DNA of 10,561 nucleotides from Gammaproteobacteria bacterium (GTDB taxonomy: Bacteria > Pseudomonadota > Gammaproteobacteria > Granulosicoccales > Granulosicoccaceae). The DNA is taken from assembly GCA_020444765.1 (NCBI GenBank), contig JAGRHW010000104.1, positions 1 through 10,561 of the forward strand, in the 5' to 3' direction. This document shows, in pieces, positions 7,793 through 10,561 of this stretch. The first letter of the stretch is position 1; each line of letters opens with the position of its first letter. A program made the translations under genes and the position numbers. Below the pieces are notes generated by a model. That model ran no database searches. It saw nothing but the letters and a program-made list of their open reading frames with translations, and was not told the DNA's origin.

Positions 7793-8495
7793 AACCCTGC
7801 CGGAGAATTTTACAGGCCGGTCCCTGCAGGAACTGAACGACTCGCTGGAATCGATGCAGCCCCTCGAGCGTATCGAATGGGCGCTCGCACACCTGCCTTC
7901 GCAACAGGCGATGAGTTCCAGTTTCGGTATTCAGAGCGCGGTCCTGCTGCATATGATGACGCGCGTCAAACCGGACATGCCGGTCCTGCTGGTCGATACA
8001 GGCTATCTGTTTCCGGAGACCTACCGGTTTATCGAGGAACTGCGCGAACGGTTGTCCCTCAACCTGCACGTCTATTGCCCGCGGCTGACCAGAGCCTGGC
8101 AGGAAGCACGCTTCGGCATGCTTTGGCAAAAAGGCCTGGAAGGTCTGGAACAATACAACCGCCTCAACAAGGTCGAGCCCATGCAACAGGCTCTTGAGGA
8201 ACTGCACATCGGCACCTGGTACGCCGGTTTGCGGCGGGAGCAATCGTCCACCAGGTCCGGGCTTGGCGTTTTACAGCGGCAGGCCGGCCGCTTCAAGGTG
8301 CTGCCGATTATCGACTGGACGAATCGCGACGTGCATTTTTATCTTAAACGCCACGAGCTGCCTTACCATCCGCTCTGGTACAAAGGCTATCAATCGGTCG
8401 GCGATACCCATACCAGTCAGCCCATGGTGCCGGGCATGCTGGTCGAAGAATCGCGTTTTATGGGGCTGAAGCGCGAATGCGGTTTGCATGAATGA
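7782..8495 (+). CDS. cysH: Phosphoadenylyl-sulfate (PAPS) reductase, thioredoxin-dependent
   Basis: Reduces PAPS to sulfite, the substrate of the CysJI complex. It has 237 residues (E. coli 244). The start at 7782 is chosen because GGAGG (7771-7775) lies six bases upstream and the protein then aligns with CysH. An in-frame ATG at 7641 would give a 47-residue extension lying inside cysI. Visible motifs are the phosphate-binding SSSFGIQ (45-51), DTGYLFPETYRF (72-83), NKVEPM (129-134), TWYAGLRREQS (145-155), LPIIDW (174-179), YHPLW (195-199), SVGDTH (205-210) and the C-terminal ECGLHE (232-237) with catalytic C233. The only other cysteine is C99, so the paired cysteines that bind a [4Fe-4S] cluster in APS reductases are absent. 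This predicts PAPS specificity and therefore a functional APS kinase elsewhere in the genome. Confidence 0.95.
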   Translation: MADETLPENFTGRSLQELNDSLESMQPLERIEWALAHLPSQQAMSSSFGIQSAVLLHMMTRVKPDMPVLLVDTGYLFPETYRFIEELRERLSLNLHVYCPRLTRAWQEARFGMLWQKGLEGLEQYNRLNKVEPMQQALEELHIGTWYAGLRREQSSTRSGLGVLQRQAGRFKVLPIIDWTNRDVHFYLKRHELPYHPLWYKGYQSVGDTHTSQPMVPGMLVEESRFMGLKRECGLHE

Positions 8496-8525
8496 GCGGA
8501 TAAACCGACAGACGGAGTAAACACC

Positions 8526-9164
8526 ATGTTTGACTACATTCAGCACTTTATACCGAATACTCATGATATCAACCGGAATCCCGGCATCGTCTGGCTGTGC
8601 GGCGAAGACAAATGCCGGCTCGCTGTTATTGCCGTGACGCTGGAACATATCCTGCGACGGCAAGGCTACGCAACCAGCCTGATCGACGAGGATCAGATCG
8701 ACAGCGGACTTTGCAGCGACCTGATCGCCAGGGCGAACGCGCGGCCCGAGTATTTCCGCCGCGTGGCGGAAGCCGCAAAACTGCTCGATCACGCGGGACT
8801 GCTGACCCTGGTTCTGGTCGATTCAGCCGATCCGGTTTCCGATCGAATCATACGCGGGATATTGGGCGATCTGCGCTTTTCGCAGGTTTATATTCAAACC
8901 GGCGACAAACAGAGCGGCGAAAACAATCCGCCCTGTGAGCAGGTGGATGATGTCGCAACGCAGGCGTTTATCGCCCCGGAAAATCCTGAGCTGGTTATCG
9001 ATCACCAGGGAAAACGCAGCGAAGACGTGATCAATCGCCTGCTCGCTCACCTGGCTGCCAACGGCTCCCTGAGTCACGGCTATAGCCCGCTGGCCAGTGC
9101 CAGTGCCGTTGCAATCGATCATCAGAGCGACCAGGGAATTCCAATTGCGGTGGCGGCCGGATAG
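8526..9164 (+). CDS. APS kinase (CysC)-like protein without a P-loop, probable pseudokinase
   Basis: A 212-residue protein that aligns by eye with adenylylsulfate kinase over residues 20-180. Shared blocks are GIVWLCG (20-26), RQGY...LIDEDQID (45-59, for GY...LLDGDxVR), GLCSDL (61-66), ARPEYFRRVAEAAKLLDHAGL (72-92, for DRxENIRRxGEVAKLFxxAGL), FSQVYIQT (118-125) and APENPELVID (150-159). The Walker A motif is gone: where APS kinases have GLSGxGKST, this protein reads GEDKCRLAV (26-34) at the same length, with no frameshift needed. The SPYRxxRD segment and the KGLYKKARxGxIKxFTG lid region are also lost or shortened. About 32 residues follow the kinase fold. It starts 30 bp after cysH with its own GGAG (8514-8517), so it is likely the fourth cys operon gene. 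ATP-dependent kinase activity is unlikely. Nucleotide sensing, a structural role or early decay are the options. Confidence 0.78.
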   Translation: MFDYIQHFIPNTHDINRNPGIVWLCGEDKCRLAVIAVTLEHILRRQGYATSLIDEDQIDSGLCSDLIARANARPEYFRRVAEAAKLLDHAGLLTLVLVDSADPVSDRIIRGILGDLRFSQVYIQTGDKQSGENNPPCEQVDDVATQAFIAPENPELVIDHQGKRSEDVINRLLAHLAANGSLSHGYSPLASASAVAIDHQSDQGIPIAVAAG

Positions 9165-9563
9165 AGTCGCCTGATCAAGGCGGTGGAGACTCCCAACCAC
9201 GAACCCGGATACCTGCATGCGGTCCGGAGCTGAGCGGCTTCGGCCGCCCTCGGCAATCGGGGTCGCAACACACGAACCGCGCGCGGACAAAGCGCTCATC
9301 GCATGTTCGTGCGGCTGCTCTACGCGTCGGAAAATCTGATTAAACCCTTCTTTCATCCAATTCATCTTCAATTAATCAATAAATTACATCAATTTTTTCC
9401 ATTGACTTATCAAACATGAAAAAACGGTAAAGCTACGCGACTTTTCGCCTGGAGATCTTGCTAGACTCAGTCTAAATCGGTATTTCTAATAGGCAGGTAA
9501 ATTATTTCGTCAACCGGCAGTTTAACCGGAACACGCGGGCTATTTCTGTTCGCGGGAGGTCGT
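9165..9563. other. 399-bp intergenic region with GC-rich hairpins then an AT-rich stretch
   Basis: No convincing gene is present. The first part (about 9180-9311) is GC-rich and holds several short perfect or near-perfect stems. These are GGAG-A-CTCC (9185-9193), CCGGA with TCCGG (9205-9209 / 9223-9227), GCGGC-TTCG-GCCGC (9234-9247), CCTCG with CGGGG (9248-9252 / 9258-9262) and CACGAAC with GTTCGTG (9271-9277 / 9305-9311). None is followed by a T-run, so a classical intrinsic terminator is not obvious, although the series could still stop cys operon transcription. From about 9330 to 9430 the sequence turns AT-rich. From there to 9563 it forms the upstream region and leader of cfa. Confidence 0.6.
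9457..9474 (+). promoter_or_regulatory. Candidate cfa promoter (extended -10) inside a 13-bp palindrome
   Basis: The bases CTTGCTAGACT (9457-9467) contain TG-C-TAGACT, an extended -10 with four of six TATAAT matches. They also contain CTAGACT, one base away from the CTATACT favoured by stationary-phase sigma-S. E. coli cfa has a sigma-S promoter, so the resemblance is suggestive. No good -35 lies 17 bases upstream (GACTTT at 9439-9444). The -10 overlaps a perfect inverted repeat TAGACT-C-AGTCTA (9462-9474) that could be an operator. Transcription would begin near 9474, leaving a leader of about 90 bases before the start codon. The call rests on motif likeness only. Confidence 0.35.
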
Positions 9564-10561
9564 ATGTCCATCCAAAGCCGCTTACACGCCACATCACCCA
9601 AGCATCCCGGTGATACGCCACCGCCGGGCGTTCTGCAGTCGCTGGCCGACAGCGCCGGCATCCGCTTCAACGGCGCAGCCCCCTGGGACATTCGCGTGAA
9701 TGACCCGCAGATGTACGCACGGATTCTGTACAGCGGCTCGCTCGGGCTTGGCGAATCCTATGTCGACGGTCAATGGGATTGCGACGCCATCGACGAGTTG
9801 TTTCATCGCATCCTGAGCGCTGATCTCGACGAACAGCTGACCGGTATGGCGCGCATCAAACTGCTGGGCGAATCGCTCAAGGCCCGTCTGTTCAATCTGC
9901 AGTCCCAGGCGCGCGCCTTTCAGGTCGGAGAACAGCATTACGATATCGGCAACGATATTTACGAAGCCATGCTCGACACCAGCATGAGTTATTCCTGCGC
10001 TTATTGGGAATGCGCCGTTAATCTGGCCGACGCACAGCACGACAAACTCGATATGATCTGCCGCAAACTGCAACTCAAGCCCGGCGAAAAACTGCTGGAA
10101 ATCGGCTGCGGCTGGGGTGGACTGGCGCGCTTCGCCGCCTTGCATTATGGCGTCGAAGTAACCGGAATTACCGTTTCGCGCGAGCAAAAGCATCTGGCGG
10201 AAAAACGCTGCCAAGGCCTGCCGGTCGAGATCAAACTGATCGACTACCGCGATCTGCACGGTCACTTCGATAAAATCGTCTCGGTCGGTATGTTCGAACA
10301 CGTCGGCCCGAAAAACTACGCCACCTATTTCGACACCGTCAACCGTTTGCTGAGCGCCGACGGCCTGTTTCTGCTGCATACCATCGGCATCGATAAAACC
10401 TCGCCGGCCGCCGACCCCTGGATACACAAATATATTTTCCGCAACGGCAAGCTGCCCTCGGCGGAAGAAATCTCCACCGCCCTGAACAGCCGTTTTCTGA
10501 TCGAGGACTGGCACAACTTCGGCCAGGATTACGACCGCACCCTGATGGCCTGGTGGAAAAA
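9564..10561 (+). CDS. cfa: Cyclopropane-fatty-acyl-phospholipid synthase, 3' end missing
   Basis: SAM-dependent methylene transfer to cis double bonds of membrane phospholipid acyl chains, a membrane-hardening reaction typical of entry into stationary phase. The frame is open from the ATG at 9564 (GGGAGG at 9554-9559) to the right edge: 332 complete codons, against 382 residues in E. coli Cfa, so about 50 residues are missing. Family landmarks are GSLGLGESYVDG (58-69), LFNLQS (109-114), EQHYDIGNDIY (123-133), YSCAYWE (143-149), the SAM site LEIGCGWGG (178-186), SVGMFEHVGPKNY (240-252), LLHTIG (270-275), DPWIHKYIF (284-292) and EDWHNFG (314-320). The bicarbonate-site residues known in E. coli (C139, E239, H266, I268, Y317) correspond to C145, E245, H272, I274 and Y323, all conserved. 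It appears to have its own promoter, separate from the cys operon. Confidence 0.95.
   Translation, partial: MSIQSRLHATSPKHPGDTPPPGVLQSLADSAGIRFNGAAPWDIRVNDPQMYARILYSGSLGLGESYVDGQWDCDAIDELFHRILSADLDEQLTGMARIKLLGESLKARLFNLQSQARAFQVGEQHYDIGNDIYEAMLDTSMSYSCAYWECAVNLADAQHDKLDMICRKLQLKPGEKLLEIGCGWGGLARFAALHYGVEVTGITVSREQKHLAEKRCQGLPVEIKLIDYRDLHGHFDKIVSVGMFEHVGPKNYATYFDTVNRLLSADGLFLLHTIGIDKTSPAADPWIHKYIFRNGKLPSAEEISTALNSRFLIEDWHNFGQDYDRTLMAWWK

Noticed and set aside
8556..8640. A frameshift or sequencing error hiding a normal P-loop in the CysC-like gene
   Set aside because: The replaced segment has the same length as the canonical motif and flanking homology continues in one frame. No other frame yields a GxxGxGKS/T motif.
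8823..9371. 182-codon - strand frame covering the end of the CysC-like gene and the hairpin region
   Set aside because: It runs antisense to the CysC-like gene and then through non-coding DNA, with no motif or convincing start. Treated as a chance open frame.
9402..9430. TTGACT (9402-9407) as the -35 box of a housekeeping cfa promoter
   Set aside because: Seventeen bases downstream the sequence is CGGTAA, a poor -10. Only the -35 half looks good, so it is not called.
9594..10514. 306-codon open frame on the - strand at the right end
   Set aside because: It lies opposite cfa, whose motifs and catalytic residues are all in place on the + strand. The antisense product shows no family signature.

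Overview
The window looks like chromosomal DNA from a gammaproteobacterium with moderately high G+C. The CysB regulator, the cysJ-cysI-cysH order, the thioredoxin-type CysH and the Cfa protein all resemble their E. coli counterparts. Genes are tightly packed with start/stop overlaps. No species can be named from the sequence alone. No tRNA, rRNA, CRISPR array or intact transposase is visible.

Left part (1-2767, + strand): a three-gene operon for D-amino-acid use. It holds a DgcN-type D-glutamate N-acetyltransferase (cut by the left edge), a DgcA-type N-acetyl-D-glutamate racemase of the enolase superfamily, and a class IV D-amino-acid aminotransferase. The inferred flow is: the aminotransferase passes amino groups from D-amino acids such as D-alanine to 2-oxoglutarate, giving D-glutamate. 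DgcN acetylates the D-glutamate and DgcA inverts it to N-acetyl-L-glutamate, an arginine precursor.

Middle (2768-4313): a 140-bp palindromic MITE-like element with 16-bp perfect terminal inverted repeats and CTAG target duplications sits between convergent genes. Its right-hand CTAG contains the stop codon of a small two-helix membrane protein encoded on the - strand. Upstream of that gene, on the same strand, is a cysB-type LysR regulator that keeps the known sulfate-pocket residues. A 103-bp AT-rich divergent promoter region separates it from the cys operon.

Right-centre (4314-9164, + strand): cysJ-cysI-cysH, the assimilatory NADPH-sulfite reductase flavoprotein and hemoprotein plus PAPS reductase. 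They are followed after 30 bp by a 212-residue protein that clearly descends from APS kinase (CysC) but has lost the whole Walker A P-loop and the lid region. This apparent pseudokinase in a sulfate-reduction operon is the most unusual item in the window. The ATP sulfurylase genes, an intact APS kinase and the siroheme synthase are not present here and must lie elsewhere.

Right end (9165-10561): a 399-bp gap has a GC-rich, hairpin-rich first part, an AT-rich second part and a candidate extended -10 promoter lying inside a perfect 13-bp palindrome. It leads into a cyclopropane-fatty-acid synthase gene cut by the right edge.
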